Of a stretch of 64,000 nt of DNA, positions 1 to 11,500 are shown piece after piece (positions within the stretch are counted from its first letter, which is position 1; each line of letters opens with the position of its first letter). Source of the DNA: Leucocoprinus leucothites (lineage: Eukaryota > Basidiomycota > Agaricomycetes > Agaricales > Agaricaceae). Under the pieces are notes generated by a model. The model worked only from the letters and a program-made list of their open reading frames with translations. It made no database searches and was not told the origin of the DNA. The translations under genes and the position numbers were made by a program. The stretch covers positions 3,534,001 to 3,598,000 of the forward strand of contig JAACJO010000001.1 in the NCBI GenBank assembly GCA_013368445.1. The letters run 5' to 3'.

Positions 1-1328
1 TTTGTAATGATCTATCGAGAGGGAAGTATCAAATCAGTTGAATACAAGCGAGAGAAGGTTTGCTGACTCACACGAGGCGATTGTTGGACGACTCTGGGGA
101 CAATGTCTACAACTCTGCTTCCCTTTTATCCTCGCCTTGAAACATTTTCGAGGCTCCATCGTTCGAACATTGACTGCGAATTAGGACTAGTGTAACTGCT
201 AGACCACCACACACTCCTCTAGTTTAATCTACGGCGACAAGTGGACTCCGAGGCACTCGCACGAGAGATTAGTACGACTCAGTGGCCAACAGGAAGTATC
301 ATAAACTTATCGTGGGCTGCACACATGACGGCACTTAGCACTCCTTTTCAATATCAACCAGTCAACTAGCCCATAAATGCACCTATTTTCAACATTAGAG
401 CCCAACCGTGAGTCTGGTGAGTAGGTAGTACGATACGGTCTTTAGTCGCTATTAGAATTTGGAGCCATGTCAGGCAAGGAAGTTCCAAGAATACCTACGT
501 TAGGGGAACTTCGGCGTGAAATCCAGAGTTTGGAGGTGCGTTCCTCACTTTTGGCATTCCGAAACTCCGAAATTTGGAACACATATTACACACATAGGGC
601 TCTCATCCCATACACGTGGATAGGGCCCTCAAGTCTGAATGATACCAAATTCCGTTATATCCCCGAATGCCACTGTATGCCCTGCATAATTAAAACCAAA
701 CATAGATGTCCTATTCAGGCCTATTAAGTCGCGGCCATGTCGAGCCTTGTGGAGAGTAGCAATATAGATTTTAATGACAGTGGCAATTGATAAGTCAAAG
801 AAGGCTAAAGGCTGGAGAAAGATCGCAAGAGAACCGTCACGGTCAGTGCATAATACATAACGGAAAGATCCAATGATCTCGACCGTAGGGTGGGCTTTTC
901 AGGGCAGACGCAAACTAAAGCTTTTCTTTAGAACAACCACGCACGTCATCAAGTTTCGCGAAAGAAATTTGATTTTTCAAGGCTTGGGAGGGTTAGGGTG
1001 TTCAGGTAGAGCCAGGGAAACCCCATCCGTTTGATAACGAGATTGACTCCTTTGATGCTAGGCAAGTCGCTCATTCGCCTTAATTCCCGCCAGTCATAAA
1101 TCATAAATACGGTCAAAGGCCAATAGCTACGAGAGTGTCAAGTATATCCGGAAAGCTACCACAAAGTCAGAACGCAACTCTCTAATTAAGCGATTTGTCC
1201 CTTAGCGCAAGGCCCACCTTCAGTTATCTTTAAATCTCAAAGCTGCGAGAATGCGTTTAATGGTCAATCCGGCATCAGAGCCCACCCCTCTCCCCTCGTG
1301 CAATTTTCTTCTCTGTTATCTCGAATAT
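1..1328. other. No supportable gene; intergenic sequence
   Basis: No recognisable coding sequence was found on either strand. The only ATG-started frame of note, 467-727 on the plus strand (86 codons), shows no domain, signal peptide or splice context and is probably chance. No tRNA-like B box with a matching stem was seen. Confidence 0.5.
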
Positions 1329-1540
1329 GGAGGCTCTGGTTTAGATTTTTCGTCTTCATCCATTGACTCCCGCCATCATGCACACTCTACCCAATCCTGA
1401 CGTTTACCCCAACCACTTGACCCTGGACCTAGCAAATCAGTTTGAGACCACAAGGAATGTCTACCTGGCTTTCTTGGTTGTACATCTGTACTTCCTTAGG
1501 CCATTTGGTGCTCTCATCGCTCATTGACCAGGTCGCGTCA
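1329..1540 (+). pseudogene. 5' fragment of the multi-TM family gene (relic of the 9102 paralogue)
   Basis: From the ATG at 1378 the sequence encodes a near copy of the first exon of the gene at 9102: TLPNPDVY, then NHL, QFE and VYLAFL recur. Its first intron is also recognisable, up to the GACCAGGT acceptor near 1534. Similarity then stops, so the remaining exons are missing. The 50 bases before the ATG (1329-1382) match 8635-8689, which lies about 410 bp upstream of the 9102 start. Either the fragment lost the intervening segment or the intact copy gained one. It has no downstream coding potential and is best called a truncated duplicate. Confidence 0.75.
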
Positions 1541-2091
1541 TTTGCTCGCTGGTAATTGATCAGTGTGACATAACCGTGACAGACGTGCGGCTCAGTGTCA
1601 TATTTCACCTTGCCCCCCTTCCTGGCACAAAATCAAGTCAGACTACGCTAATAGACTTACCGCTACTAAATACCTCCATCGCATTGTCCGATTCAAAAAG
1701 GAGTCCTCAATGAACACTCTCGTCTACTCAGAGGGCTGTCTGGAGTGATTTTGCCGGGTTGGTTCATCAGCGGTCGACTCCCACCCGGATTGAGTAGCCT
1801 TCACCCGCGAGGTTGGACTAGGGGGAATAACAAAAGTCAGGTTCTACTCCGAGTGGACGGGCCTTGGCCTTGGCTGCGATCGCTAAGGCAAATGAAATAT
1901 TGAGGAAAGAGAGCTATACTAACTGTCTCCGTGAGGCTCATAGATCAGGCAAGACCATCGAACGAGGCATTCCCGAGTTTGGGGGTCCTCTCCGTTTGGA
2001 CATGCGTTTGGTTCTATGAATACGAGTCTCATGTAACACCTCTCATCCCACTACTTCTTTGCTTCCGCGGTGTCATTTGCGCGCACACCGC

Positions 2092-2763
2092 TCAATACGG
2101 TGGCGACGTTCGGCTACCCATTTTACCGCTGATCAACACTACTGTTGTATTTCGGGGGACAATATCATTAATAGCACTATAAGCGATGTCAACCCTGTTG
2201 GAGTTCCAGAAGCTGTAGTCTGTAAGGGTTCCAAAGAAGAAAACATTCAATTCGATCAGCGGTAAGTCTCCTTTGTCGGGGTTGGAAAATGTTAACAGCA
2301 TTTGTACCCATGTGGCTCTATGACTCGGGTCGGCAGCATGGCCAGAACACCCCTGGTGGCGATTTCCAGATGCTCCAAGAAATAAGAAGTGTACTGATAG
2401 AAAAAATTTCCCCTTCAGGTTGAAGTACATTTGTGATATCGCCCACCTGATTTGACCCACAATCGGACTCGTGGCATGATAGTTGCTTTCAGTCGAGTTA
2501 ATGTGTTCCGATTGCCAGTCCGGTATTAATGTGTACGGTGGTCGGCTGCCGTTGCTTCTTATCAACTTATTTTCAAGCTCGTGTTCACTAGTAATCGAGC
2601 TGTTCTTCATCTTCTTTTGACATGCCCGGAATGTACGAACAGAAAATGCCAGAACGTATTTCACGGTTGATTGTCCCGTCAATTCTTCATTTGTAAATGG
2701 CGATGTGTGGGAGGGAAGGCCAACCGGATTCAGTACATCGGCCAATAGAAAAATATCCAACAC
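2092..2763 (-). other. Long open frame without ATG start, unidentified
   Basis: An uninterrupted minus-strand frame of 223 codons begins at a GTG and shows no domain I recognise. It has some hydrophobic stretches and several N-glycosylation-like sequons, but no clear signal peptide or obvious intron partner exons. It may be chance, or a decayed exon of an accessory gene. I would not annotate a protein from it without transcript support. Confidence 0.15.
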
Positions 2764-3080
2764 ATCCTTAAGCTATAATATATACTTAGCAAAAGCATCA
2801 TTTGCGCCGGACGAATGCTTGGCCAAGAGTCCCGTAATCTTATATTTTGGTGTGTATAGTATGAGTTAATGCACGAAGCTCAGGAGTCTTTTGAGAGTGC
2901 AATGCTGCGCTGTTTTGACCAGCGACAGCTAAAACTTGGTGCGGTCCTAGCTAGTGTGGTGGGATTTTGCTCCACCAGACAGATCTGTTAGATAAGATCT
3001 AAGACGATCCGTCGCTCAACGATAGCTGTATATAACCATCTCGGTTCGGAAACAAGAGAATATTAGATCAAGCAAGTAGT

Positions 3081-3568
3081 ATCAGCTCAACTGCTAGGGC
3101 CAGCGAGCACAAGACCAAGACAATCTTTTGGATCCCAGGTGGACGTATTTTCACCCCAGGCTCACATACGGACGTCTTCGTCATCTTCCGATCTCAAAGT
3201 CTCCGCCAAACGACCCCCTCCTCCCCCTCCTCCTCGCACTGCGAAATCACCTGCATCGCCTCGACCTTCGCGATCGCCATCACCTTTGAGCTCTCCCCAG
3301 GTGAATATTGTGAACGAAAACTCGGAAGAAGAGGTTCTGCAAGGGGTCGCAGCCTTAAAGTTGAAATTGTAGGTCGGTTCTTGTTCTACTTGTCCAGCTT
3401 CTCACTCTTCAAATTTCGAAAGTAACTCACCTTCAAGAAATGGCCCCTCGAATGGAGCTGGGACAGGTTCCCTTCCAATGGAGTCACCAAAACCCATATT
3501 GTCACCCCGTCCTTCACGAAATGGGGAGTACAACCTTCTTGGTCCATCTCCAAATAGCGCGGAACCAT
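3081..3568 (+). pseudogene. Duplicated fragment of the inositol 5-phosphatase gene (copy of 11632-12119)
   Basis: This stretch repeats 11632-12119 almost base for base, with only scattered substitutions. It spans the end of exon 1 (the run of seven prolines, SPASPRPSRSPSP, and EEEVLQGVAALK), the first intron, and about half of exon 2. Similarity begins at the shared TCAGCTCAACTGCTAGGGCC and ends at TCCATCTCCAAATAGC; the sequences on both sides are unrelated. It lacks the true start codon, the propeller and the phosphatase domain, so it cannot make the enzyme. The high identity, intron included, points to a recent DNA-level duplication rather than a retrocopy. Confidence 0.85.
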
Positions 3569-3594
3569 CAGCGCAGAAGATAATAGCAATCTGT

Positions 3595-4216
3595 TGGGAT
3601 TCAAGAAAAGCCTTAGCTGGAACATGACAGGGGAATACGGTTCTGATGGTTTCGATCCTGTGGGAGCGCTCGGATCTCACCTGGAGGGAAAATCATGTGG
3701 GTGTTATTGCATGAGAGAATATGCTACCTTTCTCAAATATCAGTGTAGCGATGCTGTGAACAGAAAAAATCAGATGATCGCGTCTAATCAAAAAGATTAC
3801 TAACTCGAAACAAATCGAGGCGTTCTACATACCACATCACAAGAATGCGAAGTTCAAGGCAAGGTCAGATCTCCGCAGGACAAGTCCAATCAAGTCTCAG
3901 GAACAGGGTGAAGACGATGATCCAATGGAGACCGCAATTAGAGACACCCAGGCGGCCGCTCTGCAGCTTGTGGAAGCCAAGTACCATCATAACAGTAGTG
4001 GCAGTGGGGTTTGACCGCCACTTTTCTGTTTCTTCCATATTTGTCTCAGGGGTGATTTTTTGCCATCTACTTCGACATCCCGGTTGGTTTCTTCATCTGC
4101 AAATCGTGATGATCTTTCGAAGAGTCGGCAAGTTCAATAATTTAGAATATATTTCTAAAGATAACCATAGTTTAAGGATAATAAAAAGGAGGCTCTTGGG
4201 TAATCAAGGAGCCAAC
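3595..4216 (+). repeat. Upstream block duplicated with the paralogue at 57423-58040 (inverted)
   Basis: The 620 bp before the multi-TM gene at 4217 matches, with indels, the reverse complement of 57423-58040, which lies before the third paralogue. Shared landmarks include GTCCAATCAAGTC, TGATGATCTTTCGAAGA and ATAAAAAGGAGGCTC, the last about 30-45 bp before both ATGs. The promoter was therefore duplicated with the gene. The copy here carries a deletion of several tens of bases relative to the other. The second family member at 9102 does not share this upstream sequence. Confidence 0.8.
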
Positions 4217-5468
4217 ATGGCTAATTCTACTTTACCGAACCCTGATACACTTCTCAACCACCTTCCTCCAGACGAGGCACGCCGATTTGAAATTGCCACA
4301 AATGTTTGTGTGGCAGTATTAGGCGTAAGCATCAGTCTATTAAACTCAAGTATGATGCGGCTGATATATTGGCAATTTGGGTTAGGTCGGTATCTGGGAC
4401 GTGTTGATTTACCTTCCGGAAGACATCAAGCTTGTATACAATAATCTCGGGATTGTCACCTTTTGCTTTGTCTTCTCCAGGTGACTATACAGCTAGGTTG
4501 TTTAGGATCCGACTGAATCTGACACGCCCAAAAGGCTATTCGCGATAGCTTATACTTTATTTTCCGCAATTGTCCTAAGTGCGTCTTCTAGTATTCCGAT
4601 CAATTAACTAGGAATAATCCATGTTTAGCCACCCCGGTTCCAAATTGCGATGGGATGAAAATTGCCTCAGCGGCCGCCTGTTTTCTCGGAATGATCTTCA
4701 CTTCATTCCTTTTCCTTCGCAGACTACAAGCAGTGTACTCTGCACAACGCAAAGCTGTTTGGATATTCGGTTTTCTCTGGCTTGGTGCCAATGGCGTGGC
4801 AGTTTTGGGGCCTATTAGCATTGGCTCTCGTTACGTTGATGGGTATTGTAGCATGTATGACCTCCATGGTCGGAGTTATTTGGCAACTGCAAGATTCTTA
4901 CCTGCTCTTTTCGACGCTGTGGTTTTCATTGCCATCTCCTACAAAGTTATATCAAATCACGTCGACATCGAATCTAATGGTGTCACCTGGCGTTCCTTTT
5001 TCAATGGACGCTTACCACCCATTTCTCGAGAACTCCTGCGCGGCGGTCAACAATATTATATGTAAGTTTCAAAACACTTTTATTTGTCGAACCTAGGCTC
5101 AAGATACATAATTTACTAGGATTGGATGTATCGCAACCATTGCCTATGGGGCAGTTTTATACACCCCTAGTTTTCCGGACACCTATATCGTCGCGATCCA
5201 ACTCGTTGTTGAGGTATTGGGCGCATCCATGGCATGCAGGGTCTACCGTAACCTGAAATTACTCGATTTGAGTGTACAAGCATCCCATGACGGTGTCCCT
5301 GCGCTCTCCGATCTTCGCTTTGGAGTCGGAGATCCTTCGCAGACAAAGCCTGTGCGACCAGAATCTCCAAGACGTCATTCATCATTTCCAGTGATTAGCA
5401 TCCTGCCCACCACAAACTCTATCGTGACTATACCTACAAATGCACATACCACAGCGAGCCAGCGCTAA
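4217..5468 (+). CDS. Multi-pass membrane protein of a basidiomycete family, copy 1
   Basis: Five exons (4217-4324, 4386-4480, 4535-4578, 4629-5061, 5120-5468) encode 342 residues. The start MANSTLPNPDT is the same in all three family members here. After a hydrophilic start come IWDVLIYLPEDIKLV, then about seven hydrophobic stretches separated by short loops. These include FTSFLFLRRLQAVYS and ALFDAVVFIAISYKVI, typical of a seven-helix-like hypothetical family that is abundant in mushrooms. The C-terminal 80 residues are hydrophilic and Ser/Pro rich, as expected of a cytosolic tail. No ligand or function is known to me; a receptor-like or channel-like role is only a guess. A TATA-like AATAAAAAGG lies about 40 bp upstream. 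Confidence 0.8.
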
Positions 5469-6293
5469 ATAGTAAGCTGAAGCTCCATTGCGCGATTGAT
5501 ATTTTTTTGATCAATACCTCCGGAGATAGATGCGCCAAAGTACTTGTAGTGTCCCACTAGACTTGAATAATATGGCCTTCCCACTGCTATTAGATATATT
5601 GGGGTAGAAAACAATGTTGCAGTACTCTTGAATGCAGAAGTGTGAAGGAATGACATTAATCAGACTAATCAACAATATGAAAGCACCATGACTAGTGGTT
5701 CCGGCGATCACTTAATTCGCCAAGTCCACAAGTCCGTAAAGTAACGCCTGAGGGGCTTGCTCGGGGCGACAGGCTACACTTTCTCCAGTGCTTGTTGCAC
5801 CACACAATCGCCGAGACATTGGGGCTCAATAACCCTCAGGCCATTGGTACCCCTCGCCCGAAATTATGGATCAACCACATACCAGACGGCAACATACTTC
5901 GCCAATCCCGCTAACTCACAATCCAGCCAGTAATTGAGGTAACGGTGGCTACGGCCTCGACCTTTGCTACAAAACTTGGGAGCCCTGCACGGCTGGTTGT
6001 ACTCCAAAGAGGGTTAGAGATCGGTGGATTTTCTGTTATGATAATGATGGAAGCAGTAGCTGCGGGAGCTGGGTGATAATAGAAATGGCTGGTAGGAGCC
6101 TCTTGAGATTCATCCAGCATCTGCTGGGCTTGGAGTCAACGTAGTTAGCTTCTAAGCCCTCGATTCTCGAAACTCGACCAAGGCACGAAACGCGTGACAT
6201 CATAATCACGTGTGCGATTTTTGATTGATGGATGATCACGATTCATTAACCCGGCTCCCGGCCCGGGCTTACAATTTTGTGTGACGTTCTGAG

Positions 6294-6309
6294 CACGTGG
6301 TTCCACGTG
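6294..6309. promoter_or_regulatory. Perfect 16-bp palindrome with two CACGTG E-boxes
   Basis: CACGTGGTTCCACGTG is a perfect inverted repeat holding two CACGTG cores, the classical target of basic helix-loop-helix factors. It sits 76 bp before a hairpin repeat and does not lie directly before any gene I could call, so its target is unknown. Confidence 0.4.
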
Positions 6310-6384
6310 GTAAGTGACAACGAGTCCTGCAACTTGCCAGCCTCGCTTTCCTCTGCAACGTCTCCGCGCTCATCATTACACAGA

Positions 6385-6499
6385 TTCAAGTCCTGCTCGG
6401 TGCCGCTGTGTATTTCTACACATCTGTCTCCACCTAGTTCTCATGCCAGACTTCGAGTCCGTAGAGCGTGGTGTTGATCGGCATCCGACAGGTCTTGAA
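6385..6499 (+). repeat. Hairpin-forming dispersed repeat, copy A
   Basis: The element is bounded by near-complementary ends, TTCAAGTCCTGCTCGG and CCGACAGGTCTTGAA, which can pair with one mismatch and one bulge. Just inside the left end is a stem-loop (6406-6423), TGTGTA paired with TACACA around TTTC. A second small hairpin, GACT-TCG-AGTC, lies at 6449-6459. Copies B (7122-7218) and C (minus, 51054-51168) share both ends and the first hairpin. It could be a miniature inverted-repeat element or a structured RNA gene. Confidence 0.7.
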
Positions 6500-7121
6500 T
6501 ACTTGGCTTGAGAAAGACTTATCTTTTCTCATTACTCCCAGAAGTCTGGCTACCTCCAAGAAAACTTGCGCTCAGTGCACTTTGACCTGAGTCAGCGTAC
6601 CCCCCCACCAATTTACCTCGTTTACCTCGTCAATCCTTACCTTCGTCTACCCATCGAGTCCTCTCATCCACCTGCTTGTAGATCATCAAATTTTGATCTT
6701 TCAACGTCAGGCATCTATGCGAAACATGATAAAGGTAGTCTCCAATTTCGTCGCCCCTTCGATATCCTTGGCTCACGACTTTCACCCTGGCGGCTTAGAA
6801 GGGTTTGAATAAGCTCACTCAAACGAGCTTCCAACTTTACGGAGAGCCACCGATAACACATGAGATTTCATGAGCCTGTGTTTCTCTACCTTATTGGCTT
6901 GGTGATCCCAGACAGTAGTGAGTACAACACAGTCTCTTGGCAATAGCATATTTTTTACTATCTCACTCCAAGTCTAGCTCGCCTTTCAACTACCTTTCAT
7001 CCATGGGAATGACTTGGATTTCCGACTTCGTTATATCTACTATCCCCACCCAAAGCCTTCCAAAATGTTCTCCAATCCCTCGCACCTGAAGCTCCCCGGC
7101 TTAAGGACAACGTGTGGAGGC

Positions 7122-7218
7122 TAAGTCCTGCTCGGGGCCACTGCGTAGTTCTACGTAGCTGACTTTAAGTTCTTCGACGTGGGGATCTGAGCACTTGTCT
7201 GGCTTCCGACAGGTCTTA
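7122..7218 (+). repeat. Hairpin-forming dispersed repeat, copy B
   Basis: This shorter copy has the same order as copy A. The left end is TAAGTCCTGCTCGG, the stem-loop at 7141-7158 is CTGCGTA, GTTC, TACGTAG, and the right end is CCGACAGGTCTTA. Relative to copies A and C, the outer C-G pair is T-A here, and an inner T-A pair of the stem-loop is C-G. Both changes keep the pairing. The middle part is about 14 bases shorter, and the second small hairpin is not clear. Confidence 0.7.
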
Positions 7219-8634
7219 CGCTGTCTCATGCGTGCGCGACGACATTTGGTGGCATCAAAATCAAATCCTGTATGAGACCACTGCGGCGAAGCCGTCCTTC
7301 GTCCAGGTCTTGGGTCGAAGGCTACGCATCTTGGTGGATCCTGAGGGACCTTGGGCCGTTTCTGGCGACTGGGGTATGAACATCGTTCGAGCGTTGATTT
7401 CTCTTATGGTACGTTTTGTTTGCTGATAGTGTGTACTTGAATTACCTTTAATGACCGACTTTTGTATTCAGCCGACTTGATTATTGAGACGAGCCAGTTG
7501 ATGCAGGGAGAAGTGTCGGTTAGGGACATTGATACGAGATACAGTCGAACACTGAGCGCATGACATCATAGGCCATATCATCCTCTGGGAGAGGATCCAA
7601 CAACGGATTTCACTGTAGTCAAATTCGACAGCATACGACCTCTTGTTAGCCCTGCTAGTGAAATAGAGACGGTGTTAGTCGATTTAGATAGCGAACCAGT
7701 GACTCAGCGCAGTTCCTTTATTCAGGCGTATACTCTGCATCCGGCGCCTACTTCAACCTTCGAAAGCGGCTTGTTCCGCGACTATTGGATCCCAACTCTG
7801 AATCTCTTCCAAACTGGCTAGTGCAAGCTCTTGCTATGCTTCGGCAGAAGCATCCTCTGCGATCCTTGCTCAATGGGCATCCGCGTGGTACGCCCATCTG
7901 AATAGATCTATTCAGAAGCTTGTATGTCAGCTCAATTAACCTTGAGACTATCCCTCCTTTTCATTGAACAATTTCATCTCGTCTAAATGCTTTACATATT
8001 ATTGGGTCCGCATCTATGCTCATGAAAGGAGACGACATGAAGAATGACTAGATCGGAAGATGTTGGCTTCGGCGGAAAACGCCTCATGTCTTCGCAGCGT
8101 TTAGTATGAAACGAAGAATCCCTGCGCTGCGGCTGGTCTATCTGTTGCTCCACTTCATGTTGGCTCTATACTGAATGTGAGAACCACCCGAACAAAGCCT
8201 GATCTACTAGCACTGATGATTTCTCTCATAGCTATTGTATACGGCATTACGAGGTCAAGAATCTAACAGTTCCTATTGCTGGCTTATTGATGCTCACGAA
8301 ACTTCTTTCAGCGGCCGGCGTGATCAAAGGTGTTGCCTGAAGTTCCTGGGCTCATGCCGACCTCTATCTATGAATGATTTGAGGAACATGCCATCTGAAC
8401 TAGATTATCAGCTTGTTGTCTAGGTTTTCTTCATAACAGTAGAACACACGGTCCGGTCTCGATGCCCTGTTCGCCTTGAGACCCTACATTCTCGAGATGT
8501 ACCTTGTAAGAGTCTGGGAAGTAAAGTTTACCTCTCAACTGACTCCAGTGCGTTTATTCCTTGTTTGTTCCGCGAACAAATATTACACTGCCAAAACGAT
8601 CTCGAATTTTGGAGTGTGACGCTACCACGAACTC

Positions 8635-8689
8635 GGAGGCTCTAGCTTAGATTTTCTATCTTTCACCCATTGATTCCCGTCATCATGCA
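8635..8689 (+). repeat. Block shared with the truncated family fragment at 1329
   Basis: About 55 bases (GGAGGCTCT onward, ending CATCATGCA) match 1329-1382. At 1329 the block abuts the ATG of the gene fragment directly; here it lies some 410 bp upstream of the intact gene at 9102. Confidence 0.6.
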
Positions 8690-9101
8690 TCAATGCATCA
8701 CGATTCACAAAGCCGCAGAATTCCCGGCGTGACAGTATCAATTGATTCAATTAAACGCGATCACAACGCTCGCTCGCTTCGCTGATTGATCGAGCTACAG
8801 CTCCAACCTCCAGCTTTACCACTTTGACAACTCTGAAGAAGCTGGAGCTTCCATTCACCATGATGCCCAGTGTTAGGCTCCTGCCTAAATCTACTAGCTT
8901 CTTGGTGTCGGCGATGAAAAATTAGTACATGGCACCTATCACATCATGATGTAGATAATCTTTCTGTTGTGCAAGTATGATCAACAGAAAGCTGATTTGG
9001 TCCTCACATCGAAATGCCGGTGGTCGTAGGAAAATTGCTCCCCCATTACACTGTTTTTCAGTTAAAAAGCCAATGAGACTGCTGAATTATCTTTCATCGT
9101 C

Positions 9102-10360
9102 ATGGCCAATTCCACTCTGCCCAATCCTGACGTCTACCTCAACCACTTGACCCCGGACCTAGCAAGTCAGTTTGAGATCACAAGAGATGTCTACCTGGCT
9201 TTCCTCGGTGTACGTTTTGTATTGCTTTACGTATTTGATGCGCTCGGCGACTGATTGGATTGACCAGGTTGCTATTTGGGATGTTTTGATTTATATCCCG
9301 GAGGACATCAAGATTATCCTGTCCAATCCTATCGGCGCCACCATGATATGCTTCATTAGCACTAGGTAAATATATCATTTGTTCTTCATAAATACTAAGG
9401 CTAAATCCGGGATAAAGGCTGCTTGCAATCGTATATATGATGCTCCTCGTTTTCCCTCTAAGTCTGTCCCTCGAAGGTTTAAGTTCTACGAGAGTACTTA
9501 GTCCTGACTCCATTGTTTCTAGTTCACCCAGTTGCTGACTGCAACTCAATGGAGATAGCCATGGGATTTTTCTGTGTATCGACTTTGTGCACAACATCCT
9601 TTCTTTTCCTTCGACGATGTCACGCAGTTTTCTCCAATCACCGCAAAATTTGTTGGTTTTTCAGCTTCCTGTGGTTTGGAGCATCTGTGGTCACAATTCT
9701 TGGTCCTCTCGGCATTAAAGCGATGCACATCCCGGGAACTGGCTACTGCACGTTTAACCAGATCCATAGCTTCTCATCAGTTTCGGAGTTCCTCCCTGCC
9801 GCCTTTGATGCATCGGTCTTCCTTGGGATATCCTACAAGTTAATATTCAGCTATGCCGAAGTCAGATTGTTTGACTGCGCCAGCTGGAAGACATTTATCA
9901 AAGCAAATCTTCCCCCTATCTCTCGAGCTCTTTTGAGAGGCTGCCAACACTATTATATGTGCGTCATCACCTCCATTTCGGAAGCAAGACCCGGCTGAAA
10001 AAAGATTAACTTGATAGGATCGTATTTGTATTGACAATCCCTGCAGGGATCCTCCTATATCTTCCCGGTGTCCCGGTTATGTACCGCCCGATGCTCACGT
10101 TCACTAACCACGTAGTGGCTACATCGATGGCTTGTCGTGTTTTCCGCAATCTTAAAAACCTCCATCCCACTGTTCACTCATCTGGATCAGCGGGGCCACG
10201 TACAGGGTCTGACGTACGATTCATCGGGGATGTTCTGCCTAAACCTGCGGAGTTGAGCCAACAATCATCATTTTCGGGGATTGATGCATTGGCGGCAACG
10301 AGGAGTTCTATGGTTGTACTCCCTGTCAGCGTTCATCATGCACCGAGTGCTCACTGGTAG
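9102..10360 (+). CDS. Multi-pass membrane protein of a basidiomycete family, copy 2
   Basis: Paralogue of the genes at 4217 and 57422 (minus), with the same five-exon plan. The start is MANSTLPNPDVYLNHLTPDL. Exon 2 begins at the GACCAGG acceptor near 9270 and gives VAIWDVLIYIPEDIKIIL. Later segments give SFLFLRRCHAVFS, LWFGASVVTILGPLGI and AFDASVFLGISYKLI, followed by PPISRALLRGCQHYYM, a segment conserved in all copies. The tail from about 10160 is hydrophilic. Probably seven membrane-spanning segments; biochemical role unknown. Its upstream region differs from that of the other two copies, so its regulation may differ. It is the closest relative of the fragment at 1378. Confidence 0.8.
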
Positions 10361-11500
10361 AAGTATTGGTTCTCATATCATTCGGGCAAATTTGTGTATG
10401 GTCTTCGTATGTCTGACATAGGTATTCCTATTAGCGAAGTTTGAATTTTGAGTCCGTGTAAACAAGCTAGAATGTATATTGTGGAGTTGCACTCTGAGTT
10501 TGTGATAGCTTTCTGGGTAGATTTGATCCTCTAGTATCTATTGGCTTTTATGTAACAGTATTTATGGTTTATGGCCGTGGAAAGGAATTTAGACGAAGTC
10601 GAATATACGAACCGTAGCGGTATTTACATGAACTTGCTGCTGCCAGTCTATTCCGAGTCTACGATCGTGATCTGGGATGGTGTGCAACACTTAGCCCCTT
10701 GCTGATGAAGAGCACATCCCGTCCTGTTGTGAAGAATCATTTGATTGGTATGATTGGCCGAGCAACAGCAAATGAACCCTATGCTGTTCTGGTTCGTTTG
10801 AGTGTGCCTTGAGAGGACACTGGGCCGGGATTGGAACCTTCATATACCTGAAGGCTGACGGTGTCTACGTTTAGAACAGCTTCAGTTATGAACCCACGTA
10901 AAAATGGCAGAATAGCTCTAATGAAGCGAGGCATCATGCCGTATTGAAGGCGTCAAGCTGTAAACATGAGTGGCGAGTTATTCATGGCCGTATCTAAGGC
11001 TATGCTAGATTCCTTGAGTGCTCTTCAACAGCCTCTATGATGGCACATATTTGCCAATAGTCCGCGAAACTTGGCATAGTAACAATCGGGTTAGGTTCTA
11101 TCGAGATGTCGCTGCAGCAGAGAATCGAGACGAGGGATGGGAGCCTTGAGAGACATATAAATGTTACATATCTCAATGGTTGGGCCGAATGAGTTTGTTG
11201 TTACTTGCCGACGGGAGTTGCGCCAAACAAACACAATCATAATATTCCACATCTTTGATATATTCTTGGCGCTGGTGGCTGAATATTACCCAAGTCATAC
11301 GAGTTATCAAGGCAAGTGTTCTGTGTTTGTAAAGTGTTATGAAGCGATATCTGACGACCAGATATTGTACAGGGTCCAGTGGCAAAGATATCCCTGAATT
11401 CCACTGCAGGCTGACTCTCGGCTACATCATTCCGGTCTGGATTTCGTCCTGAAGCCCCTGCAGACCCTCTTTTCCGCCTTGCGGGTCGTTCAGGCCGACT
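10361..11500. other. Intergenic, no gene seen
   Basis: No supportable coding region. The plus frame 11161-11397 ends in LYRVQWQRYP, faintly like the end of a retroelement chromodomain, but nothing else supports that. The last few hundred bases should hold the promoter of the 5-phosphatase gene; no clear TATA box was seen. Confidence 0.45.

Larger units (their letters stand above)
5469..9101. other. Gene-poor accessory stretch with hairpin repeats
   Basis: No complete gene is recognisable in these 3.6 kb. Contents listed separately: a double E-box palindrome (6294-6309), two hairpin-forming repeat copies (6385-6499 and 7122-7218) and a block shared with the fragment at 1329 (8635-8689). The plus frame 7232-7426 begins just after the second hairpin repeat, but shows no domain I recognise. 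Confidence 0.5.

Noticed and set aside
5747..5841. Inverted CCTGAGGG pair as a mobile element end
   Set aside because: Only 8-9 bases pair and no target duplication or second copy was seen.
11161..11397. Possible retroelement chromodomain tail (LYRVQWQRYP)
   Set aside because: Only about ten residues fit, with no integrase, reverse transcriptase or LTR nearby.
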